DNA of 8,860 nucleotides, from assembly GCA_031265345.1 (NCBI GenBank), contig JAISCU010000442.1, positions 1 to 8,860 of the forward strand, in the 5' to 3' direction. The stretch comes from Bifidobacteriaceae bacterium. Its GTDB lineage: Bacteria > Actinomycetota > Actinomycetes > Actinomycetales > WQXJ01. The position numbers were made by a program, and so were the translations under genes. This document shows positions 1 to 5,833 of the stretch, in pieces. Position 1 is the stretch's first letter. Each line of letters opens with the position of its first letter. The notes below the pieces were generated by a model. It was not told where the DNA came from. It made no database searches and saw nothing but the letters and a program-made list of their open reading frames with translations.

Positions 1-1
1 C

Positions 2-1330
2 GCCATGGCCTCGCTCGGCCACCGGGTGATCGGGATCGACGCCGACGCCGCCAAAATCGCGGACCTGGCCGCCGGTCGCCCGCCGTTCTACGAGCCGGGC
101 CTGGAGGAACTGCTCCGCCAGGGCCTGGAGGCGGGACGCCTGCGCTTCAGCACTTCGAGGGCGGACGTGACCGAATGCGCTCTTCATTTCATCTGCGTGG
201 GAACCCCGCAGGCGCCGGATTCCCTGGCCGCCGATCTCACGGCACTCGACCAGGCGGCCGAGGAGTTACTGGACCATTTGCGGCCCGGCGCGGTGGTGGT
301 CGGCAAGTCGACCGTCCCAGCGGGCACGGCGCGGCCTCTGGCTGCCCGGCTGGCCGACGCGTCGGCCCAGTTGGTCTGGAACCCCGAGTTCCTGCGTGAG
401 GGGTTGGCGATCCGCGACACCCTGGCGCCGGACCGGATCGTCTACGGGCTGGCCGGTTCGGCGCCGGACTGGGACGGCGGCATCGGCGGCGGCACTGGCG
501 CCCATATGGGCGCGGACCTGCTCGACGAGGTCTACGCCGACCTGCTGGCGGCCGGGATCCCCAGGCTGAAGATGTCCTACGAATCGGCCGAGCTGGTCAA
601 GGCGTCGGCGAACTCGTACCTGGCCATGCGGGTGAGCTTCATCAACGCGATCTCCGACCTGGCCGATTCAGCCGGGGCGGACATCCTGGACGTGGCCGCC
701 GCGCTGCGCTTGGACGAGCGGATCGGCAAGCGCTTCCTGAATCCCGGCCTGGGGTTCGGCGGGGGCTGTCTGCCCAAGGACCTGCACGCGCTGACGGCTC
801 ACGCCGAACACTTGAACGCGCCGCTGGCGGCGGCGCTGCTCTCGGCCGCGGACCAGATCAACGTCTCCCGCCGCGCCCGCGTGATCGAGTTGACCCAATG
901 CGCGCTGGGCGGCCCGGTGAGGGCCTCGCGGGTGGCGGTGCTGGGATTGTCCTTCAAGCCGCTCTCGGACGACGTGCGCAACAGTCAATCGGTCCTGGTT
1001 TGCGAGGCGTTGGTGGCGGCGGGCGCGCGGGTGGTGGCGACGGACCCGCGAGCGGTGGCGACCGCCCAGGCGGCCCACCCGGCGCTGACCTGTGTCGCTT
1101 CAGTGGCTGAGGCCGTCCGCGACGCCCAGGTGATCCTGTTGCTCACCGAATGGACCGAGTACCGCGACCTCGACCCGGTGGAAGTGGCCTCATGGACCGC
1201 CGCCCGGCAGATCGTGGACGCCCGCTGCGTGCTGGACGCCGGCGCCTGGGTCGCCGCCGGCTTCACCGTGCACGCGCCCGGCCGGCCGGGTCTTCCGGAC
1301 CTCCGGGCCGGTGCGGACGCCCGCGTTTAG
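2..1330 (+). CDS. UDP-glucose 6-dehydrogenase (UDP-glucose/GDP-mannose dehydrogenase family), 5'-partial
   Basis: This enzyme oxidises UDP-glucose to UDP-glucuronate with two NAD+, supplying precursors for surface polysaccharide in the cytoplasm. The frame is open to the left edge. The ATG at 5 lies inside the Rossmann fold: the GxGYVG dinucleotide loop that should precede ASLGHRVIGID is missing, so the true start is upstream of the window. Numbered from that ATG, visible motifs are GTPQ (66-69), GKSTVPAGTA (100-109), NPEFLREG (126-133), the central helix with ELVKASANSYLA, the catalytic-cysteine motif GFGGGC (Cys255) followed by PKD, and the C-terminal UDP-binding domain starting VAVLGLSFKP with SDDVRNS. 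A Gly-rich loop near 156-169 is an unusual small insertion. The stop lies 12 nt before the DUF4921 gene in the same frame, suggesting one operon. The family call is sure. A closely related nucleotide-sugar substrate cannot be excluded. Confidence 0.93.
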   Translation, partial: AMASLGHRVIGIDADAAKIADLAAGRPPFYEPGLEELLRQGLEAGRLRFSTSRADVTECALHFICVGTPQAPDSLAADLTALDQAAEELLDHLRPGAVVVGKSTVPAGTARPLAARLADASAQLVWNPEFLREGLAIRDTLAPDRIVYGLAGSAPDWDGGIGGGTGAHMGADLLDEVYADLLAAGIPRLKMSYESAELVKASANSYLAMRVSFINAISDLADSAGADILDVAAALRLDERIGKRFLNPGLGFGGGCLPKDLHALTAHAEHLNAPLAAALLSAADQINVSRRARVIELTQCALGGPVRASRVAVLGLSFKPLSDDVRNSQSVLVCEALVAAGARVVATDPRAVATAQAAHPALTCVASVAEAVRDAQVILLLTEWTEYRDLDPVEVASWTAARQIVDARCVLDAGAWVAAGFTVHAPGRPGLPDLRAGADARV

Positions 1331-1342
1331 TACCGTTGGGCT

Positions 1343-2692
1343 ATGGCCCCTTGGATGCGCGAACCCGAGTACGTCGACATTTTGGCCGACGGCACGGTCA
1401 AGCAACTCAACCCGTTCACCGGCACCGAGGTCTGGACGGTCGCGGGCCGGGGCAACCGGCCGCTCGGCCTGGCCGAACGGGCGCCGGAGTCGCTTGACGC
1501 AGCGCGCCTCGATGCGTACTGCGTCTTCTGCTCGCGCCGTTACACCGACACGCCGCCGGAGAAGGCCCGGCTGGTGTTGCCGACCGGGCGCGGCGACGCG
1601 GATTGGCCGGTGCGTCTGCTCACATCCGCTGAGGACCTCTCCGCGACCCTGGCCGAGTTCCGCCGCATCCCGAATCTGTTCGAGATCCTGTCGTTTGACT
1701 ACTGGCAGGCCAACTACGGCTACGAGCTGCCGTCCGATCTGGCCGAACACGCCGCCGCGTATGTCGCTTCCCCTGCGGGCCGGACCCATGTGACCAAGCT
1801 GTTGACCGCGAAGCTCACCGCCATGGGGCAAGCGCCGTCCGGCCCGCTGACCACCGCCCAACTGATCGAAGGAACCGGCGCGTTCCTGGGATCGGGGCAT
1901 GACGTGATAGTCGCCCGGCGACACTTCATCGACAACGCGCTCGATGATTCGCAGTTGGCTGGCGCGGGCACGCTCAGCCCGGTGGAGCACCAGCAGTTCA
2001 TCAAGTTCACCATCCAGGCCATGACCGATCTGTACCGGCGCAACCGCTACGTCCGCTATGTGTCGGTGTTCCAGAACTGGCTCAAACCAGCTGGAGCTTC
2101 GCTGGACCATCTGCACAAGCAGTTGGTGGCCATCGACGAGCACGGCGCGCAATACGAACTGGCCCAGGACTCGTTGCGCCAGAACCCTGAGATCTTCAAC
2201 GAACGGGCCGTCAATTACGCCGCCTACCGCAACCTGGTGATCGCGGAGAACGATTTCGCGGTCGCGTTCGCCGGTTTCGGCCACCGCTACCCGACCGTCG
2301 AGATCTTCTCCAAATCGGAGGCCCCCGACCCCTGGAACCATGAGCCGGCCGAACTGGCTGGCGTGTCGGACCTGCTGCATGCCATGCACGCCGCCACCGG
2401 CACCGCCATCCCCACCAACGAGGAGTGGCACACCCGCCCGGTCGATGCCAAGAGCCCAACGCCCTGGCGGATCATGCTGAAGTGGCGCATCTCGACCCTG
2501 GCCGGGTTCGAGGGGGCGACCAAGATCTACCTGAACACGATCGACCCATACGCCCTGCGCGACCTGGTGGTCCCGAAGCTGTTCGCGCTGCGCGCCGAGG
2601 GCCGCATCGCCCCGGAGATCCGCATCGCCACCGAGGCCCCCTGCCGCCCCAACCCGCTGCGCTACACCGCCGACCGGGGCGCCCCGCTCTGA
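1343..2692 (+). CDS. DUF4921 family protein, GalT/HIT-like nucleotidylyltransferase fold
   Basis: This 449-aa protein matches my recollection of the actinobacterial DUF4921 family, which has no established function. The layout resembles galactose-1-phosphate uridylyltransferase (GalT): an N-terminal NPFTGTEVW stretch (23-31), a CxxC pair (Cys60, Cys63) where GalT binds zinc, TPPEK (70-74), NLFEILSFDYWQANYG (111-126), and ASLDHLHKQLVAID (252-265). In the last, His256-Leu-His258-Lys-Gln260 lines up with the HxHxQ catalytic motif of GalT, so His258 is the likely nucleotide-accepting residue. Activity as a nucleotidyl- or phosphorylase-type enzyme is inference from fold. ATG 1343 is the only reasonable start: the preceding dehydrogenase stop is in the same frame 12 nt upstream, and no strong Shine-Dalgarno is present, so translation may rely on read-on ribosomes. 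Location beside UDP-glucose dehydrogenase supports sugar-nucleotide metabolism. Confidence 0.8.
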   Translation: MAPWMREPEYVDILADGTVKQLNPFTGTEVWTVAGRGNRPLGLAERAPESLDAARLDAYCVFCSRRYTDTPPEKARLVLPTGRGDADWPVRLLTSAEDLSATLAEFRRIPNLFEILSFDYWQANYGYELPSDLAEHAAAYVASPAGRTHVTKLLTAKLTAMGQAPSGPLTTAQLIEGTGAFLGSGHDVIVARRHFIDNALDDSQLAGAGTLSPVEHQQFIKFTIQAMTDLYRRNRYVRYVSVFQNWLKPAGASLDHLHKQLVAIDEHGAQYELAQDSLRQNPEIFNERAVNYAAYRNLVIAENDFAVAFAGFGHRYPTVEIFSKSEAPDPWNHEPAELAGVSDLLHAMHAATGTAIPTNEEWHTRPVDAKSPTPWRIMLKWRISTLAGFEGATKIYLNTIDPYALRDLVVPKLFALRAEGRIAPEIRIATEAPCRPNPLRYTADRGAPL

Positions 2693-2703
2693 CCGGGGGT
2701 TTT
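2682..2703 (+). terminator. Possible short intrinsic terminator overlapping the DUF4921 stop
   Basis: The arms CCCCG (2682-2686) and CGGGG (2694-2698) flank a 7-nt loop that contains the TGA stop, followed by G and TTTT. The stem is only 5 bp and the T run is short. An alternative palindrome, CGGGGCGCCCCG (2675-2686), competes for the left arm. Weak evidence. Confidence 0.3.
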
Positions 2704-2921
2704 GTCTCCGCGGGTGGCTTGCCCGTGGCGGAACCTCGGTCCCCGCGCCGGTTCGGGTTCAGGCCTGGACGATGCCGCTCACTCGCCTCCCAGCACCGCA
2801 CGACCTGGCATCTGGCTGGCCCGGCGACCACGCCGAGCGGCCTGGTCTTGACCCAGCGCCCGCCGCTCGATCGGCAATACGCGCCTGGCATCGCCCCGGC
2901 CCGATCGGTTCACCTCCCCCA

Positions 2922-2974
2922 GTTGGCCGATGCCGTCCACACGGATCATGGCATGAGGCTGCCCCGCATTCGAT
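2922..2974. repeat. Dispersed palindromic element, copy A (degenerate)
   Basis: It begins GTTGGCCGATGCCG and ends CCCGCATTCGAT. Hand alignment without gaps to copy B (5770-5822) gives about 40 of 53 identical bases, including 11 of the last 12. The stem is degraded here compared with copies B and C. It sits directly against the TA operator. Confidence 0.55.
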
Positions 2975-2991
2975 GCGCTACTATGTAGCGC
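2975..2991 (+). promoter_or_regulatory. Palindromic operator overlapping -10 box of the TA operon
   Basis: GCGCTAC (2975-2981), TAT, GTAGCGC (2985-2991) is a perfect 7-bp inverted repeat with a 3-bp spacer. It contains TACTAT (2979-2984), a good TANNNT -10 box. Seven bases after the box comes the GTG start at 2992, the spacing expected if transcription begins on the start codon (leaderless mRNA). No Shine-Dalgarno or convincing -35 is visible. A palindrome over the promoter of an RHH-antitoxin operon fits autorepression by the antitoxin; this is inference from the family's habits. Confidence 0.7.
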
Positions 2992-3414
2992 GTGCCTACC
3001 CATCCATTGTCGATCCGCTTCGAGACACCCCTCCTCGAGCGGCTGCGCCAGTCGGCCGCGGCTGACAGGACCACACCGTCCGGCCTGGTGCAGGACCTGG
3101 TCGATGAGGGCCTGCGCATGAGGGAGACCCCCGGGGTCGTGTTCCGCCCTGGGCCAAGCGGCCGCCGAGCCGGGCTCGCCGCTGGCCCCGATGTCTGGGA
3201 GATCGTGGCCGCGATCAAGGACGTTGGCGGCAGACCCGAGGACAAGGCGGCCTGCGTAGCGGAGGAGATGGGGCTGACGCCCGCGGCGGTCGACCTCGCG
3301 TTGACCTACTACTCGCGCCATCCGACGGAGGTCGAGGCGCAGATCGCCCAGAACGAACGTGCCGCCGAGGAAGCGTGCGCCGCCTGGCAGGCCCGCCAGG
3401 CCGTCTTGTCGTGA
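2992..3414 (+). CDS. RHH (CopG-like) antitoxin with DUF433-like C-terminal domain
   Basis: This 140-aa protein is probably the DNA-binding antitoxin of a type II TA pair. Residues 6-44 (LSIRFETPLLERLRQSA through LVDEGLRMRE) look like a ribbon-helix-helix DNA-binding domain. Residues 48-128 resemble DUF433: GPDVWEIVAAIKD (65-77), then an alanine-rich helix with LTPAAVDLALTYYSRHP and EVEAQI. DUF433 proteins are commonly partnered with DUF5615 toxins, and such a gene follows. The GTG start at 2992 is chosen because it abuts the palindromic operator at leaderless spacing, and because the RHH strand begins within a few residues. The stop overlaps the next start (GTGA), so the two are translationally coupled. 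The DUF433 assignment is by pattern only. Confidence 0.78.
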   Translation: MPTHPLSIRFETPLLERLRQSAAADRTTPSGLVQDLVDEGLRMRETPGVVFRPGPSGRRAGLAAGPDVWEIVAAIKDVGGRPEDKAACVAEEMGLTPAAVDLALTYYSRHPTEVEAQIAQNERAAEEACAAWQARQAVLS

Positions 3415-3773
3415 CGGAACGCCTGCTCCTCGATGAGCACTACTCGCCCGTCATCGCGACGGTCCTGCGCGAACGCGGCTTCGACGTTCGCGCCGTCGCT
3501 GTCGACCCCGACCTCGTGGGCCAGCCGGACGCGACGCTGATCACCGTCGCGGCAGCCGCCCAGCGCCGAATCGTCACCGAGAATGTGAAGGACTTCGTCC
3601 CTCTGACCGACGCGGCTCGCCAAGCTGGACAGCCGACGGCCCGACTCCTGCTCGTGAGCCCGAAGCGCTTCCCGCGAGGCGAAGACCGGATCGGCCCCAT
3701 GGCCAGAGCTCTGGATGAGTGGCTTCGGCGCCCCACGCCTGCCGGCCACGCCGACCAGGAATGGCTCGCGTGA
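3411..3773 (+). CDS. DUF5615 family PIN-like toxin
   Basis: This 120-aa protein has a compact PIN-like fold and is the presumed ribonuclease toxin of the operon. The N-terminus LLLDEHYSPVIATVLRERG (5-23) carries the acidic pair Asp8-Glu9 at the end of the first strand. QPDATLITVAAAAQRRIVT (38-56) and EN..DF (Glu57, Asn58, Asp61) give the further acidic positions expected of the family. Nuclease activity is inferred, not shown. The GTG at 3411 gives the usual short N-terminus and a 4-nt GTGA overlap with the antitoxin stop. An upstream in-frame ATG at 3375 would add a basic, non-family leader inside the antitoxin gene. No frameshift or missing core residue is seen. The 3' end overlaps the BrnA-like gene in the same GTGA manner. 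Confidence 0.78.
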   Translation: MTERLLLDEHYSPVIATVLRERGFDVRAVAVDPDLVGQPDATLITVAAAAQRRIVTENVKDFVPLTDAARQAGQPTARLLLVSPKRFPRGEDRIGPMARALDEWLRRPTPAGHADQEWLA

Positions 3774-4057
3774 CGCGCGGAGCCCCTTCGCGCTCACAGA
3801 CTCGCGATGCCGCACACGGGTCCCCCAGCGCCGGGCGAGCAGATGAGCTCAGAGACGAGTACGACTTCACCGCAGCAAGGGCGAATCCGTACAGCAGACG
3901 GCTGAAGAAGCAGGTGACGATCCGCCTGGACGTGGACACAATCGATTACTTCAAAGCGATGGCCGGACAGACCGGCGTCCCGTATCAGAGCCTGATCAAC
4001 CTGTACCTGGCCGACTGTGCCGCCAACGAACGCGAACTCACCCTGACCTGGGCCTGA
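3770..4057 (+). CDS. BrnA-type RHH antitoxin (orphan, third gene of the TA operon)
   Basis: The C-terminal two-thirds is a typical BrnA/CopG antitoxin: DEYDFTAARANPYSRRLKK (29-47), QVTIRLDVDTIDYFKAMA (48-65), TGVPYQSLINLYL (68-80) and DCAANERELTL. The QVTIRL strand and two following helices form the RHH DNA-binding fold. BrnA normally follows the RNase toxin BrnT, but no BrnT is present; the neighbour is the DUF5615 gene. I place the start at GTG 3770, giving 95 aa, because it overlaps the toxin stop as GTGA and has AGGA (3757-3760) nine bases upstream. ATG 3761 is possible but that AGGA directly abuts it. Residues 1-28 are polar, low-complexity and probably disordered. It may act as an extra repressor or second antitoxin. 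Confidence 0.8.
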   Translation: MTRGAPSRSQTRDAAHGSPSAGRADELRDEYDFTAARANPYSRRLKKQVTIRLDVDTIDYFKAMAGQTGVPYQSLINLYLADCAANERELTLTWA

Positions 4058-4134
4058 GCACCCCGGCAGTGACCCAGGCCCAAGTGCCGCGGTGGACACC
4101 AGCGCTCGGCCCTGCCCGCGGAACCACAACAGCA

Positions 4135-4187
4135 GTTGCCTGATGCCGCCCGCACAAGTCACGGCATCGGGCAACTCACTATTGAGC
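4135..4187. repeat. Dispersed palindromic element, copy C; possible bidirectional terminator
   Basis: GTTGCCTGATGCCG (4135-4148) pairs with CGGCATCGGGCAAC (4162-4175) through a 13-nt loop, with one T-G wobble. One more A-T pair outside gives a 15-bp stem. It lies between convergent genes (BrnA-like on +, abiEii on -), a place where it could stop transcription both ways, although neither side has a T run. The hairpin matches copy B at about 32 of 41 positions; the tail beyond 4175 is poorly conserved. Confidence 0.6.
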
Positions 4188-4868
4188 TGGCTTGCCAGCC
4201 GGCCACCAGGCCCCCTCACACCCGCTCAAGGAATTCGCTGATGACCAGACGGGCGGCATCGTCGGGGTTGTACGCAACTGCGGATTGGATCGTGAGCGCA
4301 TCTGTGTCGTGCCTGAAACAAGCCACATGTCGAAAAGGTCACGACCTTTTGAGCGTTGATAGAGAGCACGCAGCTTGGTGGCGATCAACTCGGCCAGTTG
4401 AAAGGTCTGGACCTCCGCAGTGCCGTTCCACCAGGGTGATTCCACGTTGAACGGAACCGACTGGAGAGCGAGCGCCGGCGATCGTTCGTGGGTGTTCATC
4501 TCGATCTTGATTCGCAGCCTGGTGCCACTATGGGCTTCAGCGCGCCAATACACTTTGGGATGCTGACTGATAGTTGAACTGACGCTGAACCCGATGTCCC
4601 GTCCCGTGTCTTTCAATGCGTCAAGCGCCGGGCCAACAACGCTGGCGGTCGAACGCACATAGTCCAGGTCTTCGCTGTAGCGAACCGGCGCGGGTAGGTG
4701 CAATTTGTGCAGGGCGGTGCCACCTCTGAAGACGAGTTCGGTGCCGAGGTACGGATGGGTCGCTATTGCGCAAATGGCAGGCGACAGCAGTAGATCTTGC
4801 TCTACCTGGTCGGTAGTCGCCCACGGATGGCCAGCGCCCCACGCAGCGATTTCCTCAACTGAAAGCAC
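4179..4868 (-). pseudogene. AbiEii-family nucleotidyltransferase toxin, probably inactivated by internal deletion with frameshift
   Basis: AbiEii is the toxin of type IV AbiE systems, a DNA-polymerase-beta-fold nucleotidyltransferase. From GTG 4868, with GGAGGT (4883-4878) nine bases upstream and a 1-nt overlap with the abiEi stop, the frame carries FRGGTALHKL (47-56), RYSEDLDYV (63-71) with Asp67/Asp69, RIKIEMN (119-125) and AELIATKLRALYQR (159-172), then GRDLFDMWL (175-183). After codon 183 (about 4320) the frame turns to protein-unlike TTQMRSRSNPQLRTTP and stops at 4179. The -1 frame over 4320-4216 reads family-like sequence ending YNPDDAARLVISEFLERV and stops at 4216. That segment resembles the extreme C-terminus of the family, so a deletion probably fused the catalytic part to the tail out of frame. 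The nucleotidyltransferase motifs remain, so residual activity is not excluded. Confidence 0.7.
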
Positions 4869-5683
4869 TATTCTTCGACCTCCACATCCTTGTTGAGCCG
4901 CAGGTTCCAACGACGGTCCAGCGGACCCGCCAGGCTCAGCGCTGGGTGAAGCCTAGCCGGGTGGTCGGACACTGTCTTGGCGAGGGCAACCAACGCGTCG
5001 AGAGGGCCGCATTCGGTGAAGTTCTCCACGATCCATCCGACCCGGCGTGCTGCCGCGACTGGGTAAAACCGCGCCAACTCCACCAGTTTCGTCTGGTCCA
5101 ATCCTGTCTCAGTGGCCAGGTCGGAGATCACCGTGGCCGCGTTGTCCAAGCCGCCAGCCAGGTCGATATCCGCAGCGATGTCGAAAGCGGTCGTTTCAGG
5201 CGTTGACACCGTGTACCTGCCCGAGCGGGCCATTGCCTGCTGCGATGCCAGCCTGTGCAGATTCGGGCGGGTGTGGAACGAGAGGCGAGCCCGGCCGACG
5301 CGCCGATCCCGCACTAGCCTCGACACTGCGACTTGGGTCACTTGCGGCGCGTGGTGTGCGGCGCCGTGCAGTTCGGCGGCCGCAAGCCAGCCAACGTAGT
5401 ACCCAACCCCCAGGTGCTTGGCCAGCGCGTCAACGAACTCGATAGCAGGTGCGCCGCCCCAAGCTCGAAACTCCGGCGCCACCGGGGCCCACAGTCCCCT
5501 GGCGGGGCTCGCCCACTCGCCACGGCGTTTCGCGGCGGCAAGCCTCTGTGGGACTTGCAGTGGGGGCACCCCCAAGAGTTCTGCGACCTGCGCAGTTGTG
5601 AGTGCCGCCACGCCATGAGCCAGCGCCCAATCGGCTGCTTGCGGGGAACGAACCCTTGGCCGGGTGGCCTGCCGAATCGCCAT
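4868..5683 (-). CDS. AbiEi family antitoxin (type IV TA), transcriptional regulator
   Basis: This 271-aa antitoxin of an AbiE system has an N-terminal winged helix-turn-helix (about 27-68: LTTAQVAELLGVPPLQVPQR, then a KRRGEW..ARGLWAPV wing). A C-terminal AbiEi domain follows with YYVGWLAAAELHGAAHHAPQ (95-114) and TPETTAFDIAA (161-171), ending NLRLNKDVEVEE. In studied systems AbiEi represses its own operon and neutralises AbiEii without forming a stable complex. I choose ATG 5683. The in-frame GTG at 5698 lies one base after the predicted -10 and would precede the transcript start. The stop TAG shares its G with the abiEii GTG, a coupled bicistron. The gene looks intact although its toxin partner does not, and it is visibly less GC-rich than the flanking metabolic genes. 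Confidence 0.85.
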   Translation of the reverse strand: MAIRQATRPRVRSPQAADWALAHGVAALTTAQVAELLGVPPLQVPQRLAAAKRRGEWASPARGLWAPVAPEFRAWGGAPAIEFVDALAKHLGVGYYVGWLAAAELHGAAHHAPQVTQVAVSRLVRDRRVGRARLSFHTRPNLHRLASQQAMARSGRYTVSTPETTAFDIAADIDLAGGLDNAATVISDLATETGLDQTKLVELARFYPVAAARRVGWIVENFTECGPLDALVALAKTVSDHPARLHPALSLAGPLDRRWNLRLNKDVEVEE

Positions 5684-5689
5684 ATGACT

Positions 5690-5714
5690 GATTCTCACAT
5701 ATTACGTGAGAATC
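5690..5714 (-). promoter_or_regulatory. abiE promoter with 9-bp inverted-repeat operator
   Basis: The arms GATTCTCAC (5690-5698) and GTGAGAATC (5706-5714) are perfectly complementary across a 7-bp spacer that is itself nearly symmetric. Read on the - strand, the spacer supplies TAATAT (5704-5699), a good -10 box, placing transcription start near 5692-5690 and the ATG at 5683 about 8 nt later. I find no clear -35. AbiEi proteins are known to bind inverted repeats at their own promoter, so this is the likely operator. Confidence 0.7.
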
Positions 5715-5769
5715 CGCAATCGGCAGATTTGACTAGCGTCGTAACGTTTCATGCACACTCGCTGGCCAC

Positions 5770-5822
5770 GGTGCCCGATGCCGTTCGCGCAGTTCACGGC
5801 ACCGGGCAGCCTCGCATTCGAT
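5770..5822. repeat. Dispersed palindromic element, copy B
   Basis: GGTGCCCGATGCCG (5770-5783) faces CGGCACCGGGCAGC (5797-5810) across a 13-nt loop; 12 of 14 positions pair, plus a G-U on the - strand transcript. The tail CTCGCATTCGAT matches copy A. It starts 11 nt past the stop of the RCC1 gene, so it may end or protect that transcript. No T run follows. Confidence 0.6.
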
Positions 5823-5833
5823 TGGTTTCGCAG

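Larger units (their letters stand above)
2693..2991. other. Intergenic region with no supported gene
   Basis: These 299 bases separate the sugar-nucleotide genes from the TA operon. I see no ORF with protein-like composition; the open frames here are GC-driven shadows. Contents: the weak terminator at its left edge, a CGATCGG / CCGATCG pair (2868-2874, 2901-2907), repeat copy A (2922-2974), and the palindromic promoter/operator (2975-2991). Confidence 0.6.

Noticed and set aside
1190..2431. A 413-codon open frame on the - strand across the dehydrogenase end and the DUF4921 gene
   Set aside because: It is antisense to two recognisable genes; its composition (Gly/Arg/Val-rich, no family motifs) is that of a GC-driven shadow frame.
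2425..2988. A 187-codon + strand frame running from the DUF4921 gene through the intergenic region
   Set aside because: It starts inside DUF4921 in another frame and gives Pro/Arg-rich low-information sequence with no plausible ribosome binding site.
3375..3410. An earlier in-frame ATG at 3375 for the DUF5615 gene
   Set aside because: The added residues are encoded inside the antitoxin gene and do not fit the family, which begins at or just before the first strand LLLDEH. The GTGA overlap at 3411 matches the next junction.
4316..4345. Programmed -1 frameshift in abiEii
   Set aside because: The sequence near the frame change (CTT GTT TCA, and AAAAGG upstream) is not a canonical X XXY YYZ slippery site, and the protein also seems to lack a central segment, so a deletion explains it better.
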